64,000 bases of DNA from assembly GCA_038087015.1 (NCBI GenBank), contig JASBNA010000096.1, positions 53,024 to 117,023 on the forward strand, written 5' to 3'. Shown one piece after another: positions 12,735 through 23,555 of this stretch. The notes below the pieces were generated by a model, which made no database searches, was not told the DNA's origin, and worked only from the letters and a program-made list of their open reading frames with translations. This stretch comes from Cerrena zonata (taxonomy: Eukaryota; Basidiomycota; Agaricomycetes; Polyporales; Cerrenaceae). A program made the position numbers and the translations under genes. Numbering within the stretch: position 1 is the first letter of the stretch; each line of letters opens with the position of its first letter.

Positions 12735-14086
12735 CTAGCAGGGATATTTGTCAGAATAGCTACTGTAATCGTATTCCAATGGAGAATACGTGGGTGTCGG
12801 GTGTGGTTGTGGTTGTGATTGTGGGTACATCGTCGCGTTGTATGAATACCAAGTCGAGGCGTCCCACAAGCCTGACGGGCATGAGCCCATGGTTAACCCA
12901 GGATAACCTGAGGAGGATTCGGCGACAGAGGTAAATGCAGCTTCGATGAAAAGGTTGGAGGCGGGTATATGAGAAAGATAACCGTATCCTTGGAATGACG
13001 ATTGGCCGTAGTACGAATTGGCATCGAACATGGAAGAGGAGGGGAACGAATCTCCCATGGACGACGCTGTTGACGGAGAGTACGCACTAACTGGCGAGTA
13101 TGACGTAGAAGCCCTTGAAGACGATGTCGATGAAAGGGAAGGTGTAGGGCTATGAGCATTGGAGTACGTCCCATCATAATCTGATGCCCAATACGGAGTG
13201 GGAGCGGCGAGAGTGAGGTTATTGTCGACGTTGACGGGATAGGTGGGGACAGGGGCGGCGTAGTGGTAATCTGAAGTAGAGACGGCATACTCATGAGGTA
13301 CGCATGCATCAGGTCCGTCAGAGTCAGCGTCGACTGGGAGGTCTGCGTCAGAGATCTCGAGGCTGGTGGGGACAGGGGTCGGAGGTGTTGGAGGGGCCGG
13401 CGGGCGTGGAAGAGGTGCGACCTCGGGTAACCACCTCTCTCCCTTGCCCCTCACCTGCGGTGTAGGTTCGAGATTCAACTTCTTCTCCTCATGCCTCCGC
13501 AATCCTATACTTGCAGCAATCCAATAATCGGAATGACAGTCAGTCCTATGACGACTGAAGCTTGACGAGGCCCATGATGCCATATATGTCTTCGCACATC
13601 GCGTGAATACAGTGGGGTACCTTCCGTTGGGAATATACACGCCACAATGCTCGTAGTGGAAATGTTCATACTCAACGTGATCGTCGCAATGATCAGCTGT
13701 ATCGAACTCTTTGTTACAACCGGGGACACCGCATTTGAACCTGATAACAAAGATGCTCAGACTCGAGCTCTCCTGATACAAAATGGTAGGACGTATGGCA
13801 TACCTGATTCCGAGTTCCAAATACATTTCTCCGGTTTTCCGTTTTTTAGACCGACAACGATGGTGGTAGATATGAGCGAGAAATAGCTCCGAGCTGGAGA
13901 GTCCTCTATGGCAATATCTGCACACCAATGTCTTCTTTCGAAGCTACATGGGCCGCATTAGCTGGCTTATTGTTGGAGAGTGACAAAGAAACCACATACG
14001 CTATTGTCAAACTGTTTTGGTTGCTTTCTCGCAGTGGAACGTTTAGGGGTCTCCGTTGGACCGTTCGCGGGAGTAACGCGACCCAT
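12735..14086 (-). CDS. C2H2 zinc-finger protein F, copy 1
   Basis: Probable nuclear protein of 410 aa; regulatory targets unknown. Proposed exons are 14086-14000, 13943-13804 and 13740-12735. Intron 1 (56 nt) joins a basic N-terminus (MGRVTPANG) to the finger region. Intron 2 (63 nt, 13,741-13,803) is a multiple of three without stops, so unspliced it would merely add 21 residues. Finger 1 is C-x2-C-x12-H near residues 37-57. Finger 2, starting CGVPGCNKEF, is C-x4-C-x12-H-x4-H near 80-102. A third, atypical Cys/His cluster ends in SRHRTDCH. The C-terminal 200 residues are rich in Pro, Ser, Thr and Tyr. Without the upstream exon the frame opens at a TTG, which fungi would not use. Repeat block R' begins about 75 bp upstream of the ATG. 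Confidence 0.82.
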
Positions 14087-14160
14087 ACTCGAGAAGTGGT
14101 CGGTGAGAGGGTGGATGGAAGTCGAGATGATGGGGGTTGCAGTAAAGCGTCAGGGTAAGT

Positions 14161-15830
14161 CAGGGATGGTGTACACTCCGTCCCACACCCCACCTTAAGT
14201 ACCCTCACATGTCAACCCGAGTATCAGCTCTCTCTTGGAGATGCCGTTCCATGGTTGCTGGGTGATACGAACCTAACCACAGGGTAGGGTACTAGGAGCC
14301 ATAACGGGAATGCTAAGATGGCAGGGCAGTGCGATCTGGACGATGATTTACATTCGCTTAGGACAACGCATTGACCCTCCATCTCTTCCTACACGAGGCA
14401 GCCTGTGGAACACGCCGCGATACCGGGTCTACGCAAAGTTCAAGGTTCAGCTTGTGCCTTCGTCTGCGCAAAATACCATCTTGGGACAAGGAAATCGAAG
14501 CATGGGCCCGCCTAGGATATTATGATTTCAAAGGTTGGTATCCATGAGACCTGTTTAGGGACGCTACGGTCATGAAAGGATATATCTTCGGAGACTCGGA
14601 AAGGAGAAAACGAAGGCCCGGCGACCTAATCAGCAGTGATTGACATTTCGAGTCAGACCCTGTATCGAGATCTACCTCAATTTCATATGGAGCACAATGG
14701 GACAGAAGACTTGCCTTACGGTGCCTACGTCAATTACTTTGAGCTCCCCGTTTTCCTCGGCCATGATGCGTGTTGGTGGCGAAATCGGTCGGCAGCCTGG
14801 TAATGACACAGGCGTTTGACCTGTACTGGTATGTCTTCTGTCGATTTGGGTGTGTTAGTACTGCCTGTTTCGAACTTCGTATCAGAAATTCCTTCCAGCC
14901 ACTCAGCTGAAGGCTGTGGTGGTTGCATACTGGTCATCTGTGTATCATTTGGAAGCGGTCAATCACTTCGCATTTACTTCACAGCTAGAGGCATACGAGT
15001 CAGTTGCAGAGTTTGTGGCGTATGGGGTAAATGATAATCCGATCTCGATTCAGAAAGAGGGGTACAATGGTATTACTCGAAGCTTCCGAGTCTAAACTGA
15101 ACAAGGTTTGATTGATCAGTACTATATTACGGTCAAAGGATGTCGACAAACGTACACGCAAGTCATATTTGAAGCCAGGAAACGGTGGTAGAGGTACGTA
15201 TGCTTCAAGTGTACCGTCACCGTGCAGTGGCGGTAATATCATAGTTCGTCCCCACCTCGTTTAAGTCTTGTTCTAGGGCTGTCTTGTACCTCAACCCTCC
15301 GTACACCGTTCAATGCATGCAGGGATTGTAGGATGTTATCTTTTGACTCGTCCCATATATTCCGGGATACGGAAATGACTTGGATGTCAGACAACTCCCC
15401 GACCTTTCCCTGGTGTATCATGGATGGGTGAACCGCCAAAATGGACGGATTGTTGGCTACTGTAGAGCCGGATGTAACAGTGACAGTCAAGTATGTGTTC
15501 GCACTGAAGTCCATGTTACAAGATAGTCCGACGCAATACGATGCACTTCTAAGTACGTCTGTAAGACTCGAAGGTGTGCACACTGTACAGAGAATGGAAT
15601 TGCGAAGTCGGAGTTGCCAGTGATGATGTGTACAACAGCCGCGTAGCAGTGATTGACCTCATTCTCCCACGCTTTTCGACGTTGTTAGACTTCATATTCT
15701 TACCTGAGTTTGAAGTATTCTAACAACCATCACTGACATTGTAACGAGTACATCTAAATCATGCGATATATTTGATCAGGAATGACGCTCTCTTAACAAT
15801 ACCTCGTCAGAGTGTCGACCGGTTACCAGT
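14161..15830. repeat. Repeat block R', copy 1
   Basis: Diverged relative of block R at position 1, extending from just upstream of gene F to just before IPMK. Similarity to block R is clear over the first 800 or so bases and fades after that. It is near-identical to 39,481-41,150. Several frames are shared with R but all are short. Confidence 0.6.
15239..15583 (-). CDS. Hypothetical frame inside block R', copy 1
   Basis: A 114-codon open frame on the minus strand. The C-terminal 91 residues, from MDFSANTYLT, are also open in copy 2 (40,550-40,825) with few replacements, which hints at former or present coding. The sequence includes NNPSILAVHPSM and GELSDIQVISV. The N-terminal extension is not conserved because copy 2 has a changed sequence there. 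A further open frame (15,000-15,242) follows in another phase but is not kept in copy 2. I do not recognise a family, and it may be an exon of a decayed gene. Confidence 0.3.
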   Translation of the reverse strand: MCTPSSLTDVLRSASYCVGLSCNMDFSANTYLTVTVTSGSTVANNPSILAVHPSMIHQGKVGELSDIQVISVSRNIWDESKDNILQSLHALNGVRRVEVQDSPRTRLKRGGDEL

Positions 15831-15891
15831 TCACCATTGGCGCGCAACTTGAACATAGTACACTTTCCAATTCTCTTTCCTCGTTACAATC

Positions 15892-17030
15892 ATGTCTACA
15901 TCTTCGACTCTCAATGAAGCTGGCCATGTTCCACTGGAAGCTCAAGTCGGTGGTCATAAAGGTGTGATGACCACCGAGGACGGATCCCTCCTGATCAAAC
16001 CAGCACTTCCCGTAGAAGTTGCTTTCTACCAATCAGTTGGCACAGATCCTGCATTTGCACCTCTGCGCCCTTTTATTCCAAAATTCTATGGAACTTTGAC
16101 ACTCGAAGGTGTGGTTGACCCGGAGAAAGGGCTGGATGGAGGTGAAGTAAAGCCTATTCCCGGACAGGATAAAGATACGCTCTCTTCTATTGGTTCCGCC
16201 TTCACGTTGGATCCTCATTCCGCATTTGGTCATTACATAGGATCGTCCTTGAGAATCTATCCCACTCTTTCAAGAAACCTAATATTCTCGATATCAAACT
16301 CGGCACTGTACTCTACGATCTTGATGCTACGCCAGAGAAAAAGGCTAGGATGGAGAAGACTGCTCGGGAAACAACTTCTCTCGAGACTGGCATTAGATTG
16401 ACCGGATTCCAGGTAGCAGTGCCACTGTGTTTATACCAGACAAATGACATTTAAATAACCTTATAGGTCTACGATCTCGCAGCTAACGTTGCTGTGAATA
16501 CTCCTCGAGAGTACGGGAAGTCGATCAAAGCGTCCGAGTTGATTGACGGCATTGATCGATTCTTCCCAGTGGCTTCCAGTTCCTCCTCACCTACTTCAGA
16601 TTCGCAAGCTGGAAAGGAGACTGTTTCGCCTCCATCCTCCGGTACAGGTCTTCCTGCACGCCTCCTCCTTCCTATCCTAGAGTATCTCCGTGAGGATATC
16701 GCAGAAATCCGTGAAGCTATTGCGGATGTCCATATGCGCATGGTCGGTGGAAGCCTGTTGATCATTTATGAAGCCGATTGGGAACGTGTCGAAGAGGGAC
16801 TGAAGTACCTTGAAGAAGATGGTGGCTCGGATGAAGACGAGGAGGACGATGACGATGACGAGGAGGCAAAGCAACGCCCTGGACCTCCTTACGCCGTCAA
16901 AGTGATCGACTTCGCTCATACGCGCATCGTTCCGGGTGAAGGTCCCGACGAGGGCGTATTGAAAGGAGTTGATACAACTCTGTGTCTGCTGGATCAGCGT
17001 ATTAAACAGGTTAAGGCTGCCATCGCATGA
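15892..17030 (+). CDS. Inositol polyphosphate multikinase, copy 1 (GC donor)
   Basis: Member of the inositol polyphosphate kinase family (yeast Arg82/Ipk2 type), which phosphorylates inositol phosphates such as IP3 and IP4 with ATP. Exons are 15892-16178, 16241-16412 and 16467-17030, giving 340 aa. Seen in sequence: N-terminal QVGGHKGVMTTEDGSLLIKP, then the family hallmark PxxxDxKxG as PNILDIKLG near residue 115, then the catalytic SLLIIYEADW and KVIDFAHTR. An acidic Asp/Glu run of about 20 residues interrupts the C-terminal part. To keep the frame, the first intron must start with GC (gctctc) where copy 2 has GT (gtccct). GC-AG introns can be spliced but less efficiently, so expression may be reduced. 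The gene converges on the DUF6593 gene 110 bp downstream. Confidence 0.85.
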
Positions 17031-17140
17031 TCATCTGATCCGTAAGAATGTAACTTGATGTACACTGCGACTAGCAGTAATACACTGTGCTGTGTATTTT
17101 TACCAGGAGGTATATTCAATTAAAATATAATATGGAACTA

Positions 17141-17851
17141 TCAGGCGGCGGCGGCTGCAGTAGCAGCAGAAGTAGAAGAAGTAGAAGCGGCCTCCTGAGC
17201 ATCTCTCCTTTTTGTCTCCACGTATACCCAGGTAATGACGATGAGATCCAACATGAACGTGACTGAATCGTCCACCTCGAGAGCCGGATGTCTTCGTTTA
17301 AAGATATTCCCTTGATTCATCTTAACCACAACACGAGCAGGCTTCGAACCATCGTCGGTTTTCACCTACGCCGTCCGAGTTAATATCATCGAAACACACG
17401 AAATCTGCGCGGTGTCGGTGGATACTCACCTTCGCAGTTCCGCTGCTTGTGCTCCACCGATAGTTCCTCCCGTCTGGACCCGTGAAGTGTTTCTTTCTTC
17501 GACTCCGTTAGTCTCGCTAAAATGCGTTGCATGGGTCGTCGGTACTCACTCAAGCCATGCGTATTTGGGCTTCAATATATCTTGTACGTCATATGCCCTC
17601 CCTTCCCATATCAATCGAGAGTTCTGGATATTGTGCCAGTTAATCCTGGCTATTTCTTCCTCTGGATTCGGTTCAATGTCATGCATCTTCTTCGCATCCT
17701 GGTATCTCTGAGAACTTGTCTCGGGGATTCTGTATATAGTGGTCGTCTTTCGTGTGAATAACCCAGGGGTTTTGATGTGGTAGACTGCACGCCCATCAGG
17801 GATTCTGAGGACGGTCGAGGTTGTGGAGTTTCTTGTGAGCTCGAGGTGCAT
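17141..17851 (-). CDS. DUF6593-domain protein, copy 1
   Basis: Predicted 199 aa protein. Exons are 17851-17550, 17502-17430 and 17365-17141, with introns of 47 and 64 nt. The pattern fits the DUF6593 family of Agaricomycetes: N-terminal LTRNSTTSTVLRIPDGRAVY, a central HIKTP and TTTIYRI, EEIARINWHN, then FTGPDGRNYRWS and LEVDDSVTFMLDLIVITWVY near the end. An Ala/Ser/Thr run closes the protein. The function of this family is unknown. The start was taken at MHLELTRNS because the equivalent ATG is kept in copy 2; an upstream in-frame MSSLNYT is possible. All splice sites are intact in this copy. Confidence 0.75.
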
Positions 17852-19040
17852 CTGGATATGTGAGGTGTAGTTAAGTGATGACATCGTCTCTAGATATAGT
17901 CTTACATATGTGTTGAAGTGCATACCAGTGACTGGTGTGGTGCCGCACTGCCTACTGGCATCTCGTGGATAGAAGTTGACAGTTGCATGCTACTGCGCAC
18001 TTAGGGACGATGTTTTGGACACATTTGTTTTCCAAATGTATCAACGATTGGATTGACAAATCCATTTGGACTACCGATCGCGGAGAGTCTCTCCAACCGA
18101 CTCCACAGGTGGTCTGAGCGTTATTTTGTCTGCCATCGAGAGATCGTTTTGGAATGCACAGTACCTCCTAGACGTGATATGGCCCCCTTTCATTTGATCA
18201 ATGCATCAAGCGCATGCTTGGTGCCAGTGTAAGGCCACAGCTTTCGATGCTGGTAAGAAAATGGTAACTAAACTCCGGTTGTCCATGACCCCAGAAATGA
18301 GTAGTTCATGTCATTGAATTACAGAAAAGGTCACACTAATGCGATAATGGCTGTACATGGCGTATACACCATTTCAACAAGGGTCTCTATCGCTCCGCTC
18401 CGGCATTCATGATGAAGACCACGGAGAGAGCGCAACTCGCATTCGGTACTCTCGGGTTGTTTCGTTTCATAAGGACACCAACTCCGGATGCAGAGGTGAT
18501 AGTGGTCCACCGGAGAGGTTTCAGTGCAGGTCCCTTGCCGAAAGGGGCAAGCAAAAGCAAGTACTTAGATGCAGGGATGCCGATTTGGTACTGTTTCGCG
18601 GACGGCGCCCTCCAGCGGATGACGTCAGAGACATGGGCACACGTAAGACCAGCCGATCAAGGAGAAATGGTAGGCCAGATATATGCAAAGGAATGTAGGA
18701 TGAAGTACATTATGATGTAATGGGCCGTGCTGTCACCGCGACAATGCTGGAAAGGCTGTTTGTACATGTTGCTCAAGAGCGTCCTACCTACTGCCTAATC
18801 TGGGATATCTCACGTGGGTTTCTCTTCCCGTCTTGCAAACCTAAACCAACCGTTCTACATTGGCACTCGCGGGGGATGGGAAATGATGAAATGTCTACGT
18901 GCTACAGTACCTATGGACTCTGCGTCGACGAGTCATGGTCGCGCAATTAGGCACCGGCACGGCCCAAAACTGTATTTAAACACATATCCCGCTGTGTTCT
19001 CAGAAACCTCATCGTTGTCAAGATACTGACATCTAAAATA
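17852..19040. other. No intact gene; includes a copy-1-specific stretch
   Basis: The flanks align with 43,290-44,230, but about 18,370-18,740 has no counterpart in copy 2. That stretch holds a 103-codon plus frame (18,409-18,720) with no family resemblance that I can see. I cannot tell an insertion in copy 1 from a deletion in copy 2. Confidence 0.5.
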
Positions 19041-19060
19041 ACGTTTGGTAACATACGTGA

Positions 19061-19582
19061 ATGCGATACTGACTTTGATATCTCCTCCGCAGTCAAGCTA
19101 TTGTAGGGGATCTGAAACTAGCAACACTCCTCTCGTGATTCTCCACGGAGGGCTAGGTACCTCTCTCTCTCTCTCTCTATCCACGACGAACTCTACAAGT
19201 CGCATGGTGTCCCTGTCATTCTCTACGACCAGATCGGTAACGGGGACTCCACATATCTTCCTGAGAAGAGAGTAGATACCCACTTCTGGACGGTGCAGCT
19301 GTTCATCGATGAGCTTGGTAACTTGCTCAAGTACCTTGGTATCCAACAGAGATATAATCTTCTCGGACACTTATAGGGAGGCATGTTAGCAGCATCCCTC
19401 CCTATACGCCAAAGAGTCCCAGAAGACTCGTATTCGCTTCCGCCGTTACACATATGCAGGACTAGGTCGAATTAGTGAACTGTTTGAAGTCATTACTTCC
19501 TCGAGACGCGCCGGAGATATTGAATAAGCATGAAGCTGCCGGAACGGTAGAGGATCCAGAATATCGGGTTGCAGCAGACAAC
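19061..19582 (+). pseudogene. S33-type alpha/beta-hydrolase pseudogene, copy 1
   Basis: Relic of the proline-iminopeptidase-like hydrolase preserved at 56,734-57,709. Homology runs from the N-terminal FDISSA region to just after the helical cap and then stops abruptly at the duplication boundary. Damage seen: about 19 bases missing near 19,100 relative to copy 2, a CT-repeat tract near 19,160 that disrupts the HGGPG oxyanion region, and GHSWGG changed to GHL-stop-GG (TAG at 19,374-19,376), removing the catalytic serine. The C-terminal Asp and His parts are absent. It cannot encode an active enzyme. Confidence 0.85.
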
Positions 19583-22500
19583 CACTGGAGTCTGGCATCG
19601 ACTCCACCTACCAACACCTGACAGCAGCTCATCTCAACTCTCAAGATCTCGATACCATCACGCGGGTGACAAAACTTCGGAAGTTTCTCTTATTCTCGGA
19701 GCCGGCCTCTGTGCTGTTCGGAGGCGGTATGTCAGCCGAAACTGATGGGAGTACAAGTAGCGATACGTCCGTCGTGGCCACTATGTTTAAATCAGGTCCA
19801 CATCAGAGTCAGAATTCTATGAAAGCTTCAATAGGCCCTTTACAGCTCGAAAAAGGGAGGAGAAGAACGCCGAGGGAGTCCTTCGCGGTTCCTTTTGTGA
19901 CGATCTGTGTGATTGGTAGAGGTAATTAATCACTGGAGGGTCACAAAGTTATACGCAACACTTACGAAGTTGTTGTGGTGGGTGTAGCTAGGAGCGATGC
20001 GAGCTCAGCGTCATTGTGCTCGATTGTCACGGTCTTAATTCTAGAGCAGAAATGAGGATGTAAGATCTATCCTCTAGAAGAGTAACATACTGGATTTCCA
20101 ACGATTGCGAACCTGACCTCCCTAGTGGGAGTTGTGATATGAACGAAGATTCCGATGGGGTGGTCATGACGGGTTTGGGGGAGCGGGTTGATGTGTCGTT
20201 TCGCCTCTCCAAGTTAAATATGACGAGGTACTAGTAAACGTCTCATGTATTCAAAGTCGAGGCCGCCGAGTGGTTGGGTAAAGTTTTCGTCCGCCGTAGT
20301 CTAGGACGAAAAAGCAAGCACATCTTCGAAGACGACGGCTCCTCCTGTCAAAAAAAATTGAGCATCAGAACAACGGGGCATGTGGATACCGTGTGTTGAT
20401 AAATTGAATACCACTTACCGACGCGTCTACTACTAGGTCCCAGTCCAGGTTGAAGCGATTAGCGCGAAGACGTCCTGCGGTTTCCTACCAATAAGGACTA
20501 TACATTCCGAGGTCTTGCGCACGGCCTTGTCCGCGTTCAGTTAGGCATATCGGCGGAGATCTTTGTTGCCGATTCTGTGTCGAAAGTTACGCAATGGTTT
20601 GTATTCTTGCAGTGTAGAGGGAGTGTCTGCGATTGTAGACTTGGAGAATCCAGTTGGCTCGAAGGCACGTCAGCGTCCGCGTCGGTCGTAGTTGCCTCGA
20701 GGGCAGTCTGAAAAGAACGAGAAAGGGTAGGATAGATAGAACGAGCTCAAGGAAGAGGGGGATGAGACTTTGCCACTCAGACGAGGGTAGCCCAAAGGCC
20801 TCAATGTCCAGCCGATCCCATTCCCACCCTTCCCCTCTCCTCTTCTCCTCCATGCCTTATTCCTCATTGCTGTCCGCCCTCAGTTCTGTCAACCATGTCG
20901 ACGAAGGGCTATGATCACATCCTCTAGTCGTCCTTACGAGAAGTTCCAGTTACTACTGGCTGTGATAGCACTGCTAGTGCGAGACGGGCATCGTATTCTT
21001 GTCAGTCCTATAGGGTCCTGGGTTACATCCACATCGATCCTCTCCTTTCTATCGGGCCTTGACGAGTATCATCTCGTTATCTCATGGATTGAACGTTTCC
21101 TCTCAAGGCCTTGAGCTCCAGCTTGGTTAGAGTTGGAGGCGTTGATGACCTAGGTAAGTTTCGGCCATTTATATACATAGCAGAACAGAAGAGCTTACAA
21201 GATATCACCCCACCAGAGTATTGACTCTAGAGGGTTGGTCGCGATAAATAGCACCATAGATAATTAGCTATTGTTCAATGCAGAACTTAAATCGTTGACC
21301 AATTGTGATAGATAACATTCCCCGTCGCGTGAAGACCAAGCAGAGATATGTATAACGAAGATTATCTTAGCCAAAGGCCCTAGCAAGACGTGCCCATAAG
21401 TAGCCAACAACGATGGTCAGAAAAAGAACTTGACTCACTAAGTATAAATTACCTCTACAAGCAACACAAATCCATTCAGTACCCTGCGGGGTATTGAATA
21501 TATATGTGCAGCTTACTTTACACATAGGTGCTGCCTGGTATTAAGTCTATCAGGGTATATGAGTATTTGTGAGTGCATATTTCATCAGTCTTCCAAATGA
21601 TAGCCAAACTTCGCTCCTACATCTTTGTACTAGTAGCCAGAGGACTCCAAGACAACTTGCAACCGGCAGAAAGGTACATGTGAGGACAGCAGGATACTTT
21701 AACAGCAAATTCCGGCCCCGCTAATTGGCACAGTATAACTCGGTGTCGTCCATACGGCCATCCATACCAGCGCACGACCGCACGAGCGAGCCACAGTCAT
21801 GCCATTAGTAGTAGACCGGGGACGCAAAGCAATGTGTTTACATTGAAGTGAACATCTCTACTGACCAAGACGTCGAGTTTTGACTCCTCGGAGTCGAAGC
21901 TGCGTAGTAAGAACGTTCAGGTTCAACCTCATCTGATCGATCTGTCACTCGCTGCAATAACGAAAGAGGCTGACGAAAGGCTCAGGCGCCATTGGTTCTT
22001 GCTCCCACCTCCCACCACCTACACAACTATTCACACCTAAAATGATACATCAGACTCTCTCGCTCATCCCAATGCACCCAAGCATAGTTCTACCCCTGCG
22101 TCTTATCTTCCTCCATGAACGCAGCGGGCACGATGTGGAAGTAGAAGACGACAATGCCGACCGAGAATGAAGCTACCAACGAACGTCAGCTTGAAAATAC
22201 TCAAACCATACACCCTCTCACTAGGAGAGCGACAGCCTATGCCTCTACCCCGTTTATCACAACCTTCGTCATGATTCGTCTCAGCGCATGCGCATTTGCC
22301 AAGCTCTGTGGGTCATCGCTAGTAGCCTCCCAAGTCATGGTCACTATTCTTATCCTCGACGTCTCAAGCAAACATTTGACCCGCACCCACGTAGACTTTT
22401 GGCGGGGAATACATACTACCAAACATCTTTCGGTGAGCAATATCTTTTCAAAGTCTCTTTCGCTGCCCACGTCGTTTCAAGTATACTTCACCAATGCGTC

Positions 22501-22900
22501 GCCGATTCACCAGTCTTCTCAGCACCATAGGCCGCTCAGCTCTCCCCTTCTTCCTTCTCGTCCACTACCTAACTCACAGAATCTATCCCTCTAATCTCAC
22601 TCCTCCTATCTATTCTGTCGGACCAGCAGAGCTCGACTTCAAGTTTGTCAAAGTCGGACTGTAGACTTGGCCTAGGCGAAGCTGGTTCCTCTATATCGGC
22701 CTAACGACATGTGTTGCCTGGCATGCTACCGCAGGGGTGAACGTCATCTGGTCTACGTGGTTGAGACCTTATCTTAGGGCGGGGGAGAGCCTCAAGAGTC
22801 GTCTCGTACAGACAAGTTCGGTCATATTTCCTGCTCTATCAGGATTATACCTTATGTCTCAGGAACCGTTATTTGCGTTTTCGTCTCTTGTGGAAAGGTT
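19583..22900. repeat. Third, partial and diverged copy of the unit's middle
   Basis: This segment aligns with about 8,300-11,760 in copy 1 and about 32,950-37,090 in copy 2, but with many more substitutions and indels. Anchors are the frame at 19,666-19,790, the strongly conserved block at 20,280-20,720 and the Mcp1-like relic at 22,154-22,900. It lies directly between the end of copy 1 and the start of copy 2. That suggests an older duplication retained at the junction of the later one. About 20,950-22,100 shows little detectable similarity and no gene. Confidence 0.8.
20280..20720 (-). pseudogene. Strongly conserved block, third copy
   Basis: The best-conserved part of the third segment. 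The minus frame reads CVTFDTESATKISADMPN and then a stop, and the downstream gtaagt donor and poly-T acceptor tract are also kept. Its survival in a segment that is otherwise strongly diverged suggests past constraint. Confidence 0.35.
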
Positions 22901-22988
22901 CGAGAGTGCCCCTTCGACGTCTTTTGATACAGAATCTCAATGCAATAGACTTCGACATTATGTGTTAAAACGTTTGAACTTTGCGTAA
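22154..22988 (+). pseudogene. Mcp1-like (DUF1691) gene relic, third copy
   Basis: The most informative of the three relics. It contains STPFITTFVMIRLSA and SLVASQVM, then EYLF-type sequence after YYQTSFGEQ, then MRRRFTSLLSTIGRSA with LVHYLTHRIYP, VGPAELDFKFVKVGL, a stop, and TWPRRSW, YIGLTTCVAWHAT and VNVIWSTWL. These are the motif order and spacing expected of a fungal Mcp1-like mitochondrial membrane protein. Frame changes and at least one in-frame stop separate the parts, so the gene appears dead. Confidence 0.6.
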
Positions 22989-23555
22989 CAATGTATGCAA
23001 CCATGATCCCATTCGCTTGGTGCTTTTCTTCGTATCCTTGTTCCATCTGTTTTGCAGCTAACACGGACGATGAGCGAGGCAATGAACATCTCCGTTCTCA
23101 GAAGAAATATTGTCTGCCACAATTATATTACTTACCACTGCGACTGTTTGTGTCTTACGAAGCTCACAAAAGTCCGCAGGTTTACTAAACATAGAGGAGA
23201 AAATGACAGGTATTGAAGATGGAAACATCACGATAGGAAATATAGAAATTAGAAACAGAAACTCGTAGTTCCGTGTATGTATATGAGAATCGTAGAAATG
23301 ATAAAGATGAAAAGCGGGGCCGATAAGGAGACAGTTATCCATCCTCCGTCGATTTTGTGGGTCTGACGGGTGTTCCAAAATGGCATGAGGTGGGTCGTGA
23401 ATCGCAACGTGGGGAGTGTGCTGAATTGTTGTTGACTTTTCGAAATGGACCGCCGTACGCTGAAATGTGGTGTGTTCCGGGAGAACAAGGGCGCTTCGAG
23501 CGGAATTGTTCATAAGTGAAGAAGAAATGGTGGTCAGTCTCTACAGTCTCGGGTC
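22989..23555. other. No confident gene
   Basis: Downstream of the Mcp1-like relic and within or beyond the 3' end of the serine-rich minus-strand region. Several overlapping minus frames of up to 151 codons exist, but none shows a recognisable motif or a second copy for comparison. Confidence 0.4.

Larger units (their letters stand above)
1..19582. repeat. Segmental duplication, copy 1 (left end outside window)
   Basis: This stretch aligns collinearly with about 24,608-44,780. Base 1 matches base 24,609, and the offset drifts from about 24,608 at the left to about 25,320 near gene F and 25,303 at the kinase gene through small indels. Gene order and strands are the same in both copies. Homology stops inside the hydrolase pseudogene near 19,582, where the sequence switches to a copy of the middle of the unit. 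The two copies are nearly identical over genes A, F and IPMK and over 8.8-9.4 kb, but clearly more diverged over 4.7-8.7 kb and 17.9-19.5 kb. Confidence 0.93.

Noticed and set aside
12893..13309. 138-codon minus frame inside gene F
   Set aside because: Alternative frame of the low-complexity tail of F. It is preserved only because F itself is preserved.
13906..14208. 100-codon minus frame starting MRVLKVGCGTEC upstream of gene F
   Set aside because: It crosses the R' boundary and reads through intron 1 of F. The same kind of start (MRVLGVGCGTEC) occurs at 24,654 simply because R and R' share their first bases.
16677..16919. Minus-strand frame opposite the IPMK acidic tract, with its copy at 41,955
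   Set aside because: Shadow of the Asp/Glu-coding repeat. Conserved only because the kinase gene is conserved.
18357..18720. Overlapping 113- and 103-codon plus frames as a gene
   Set aside because: No motif, no counterpart in copy 2 and no supporting splice structure. Kept only as a copy-specific segment.
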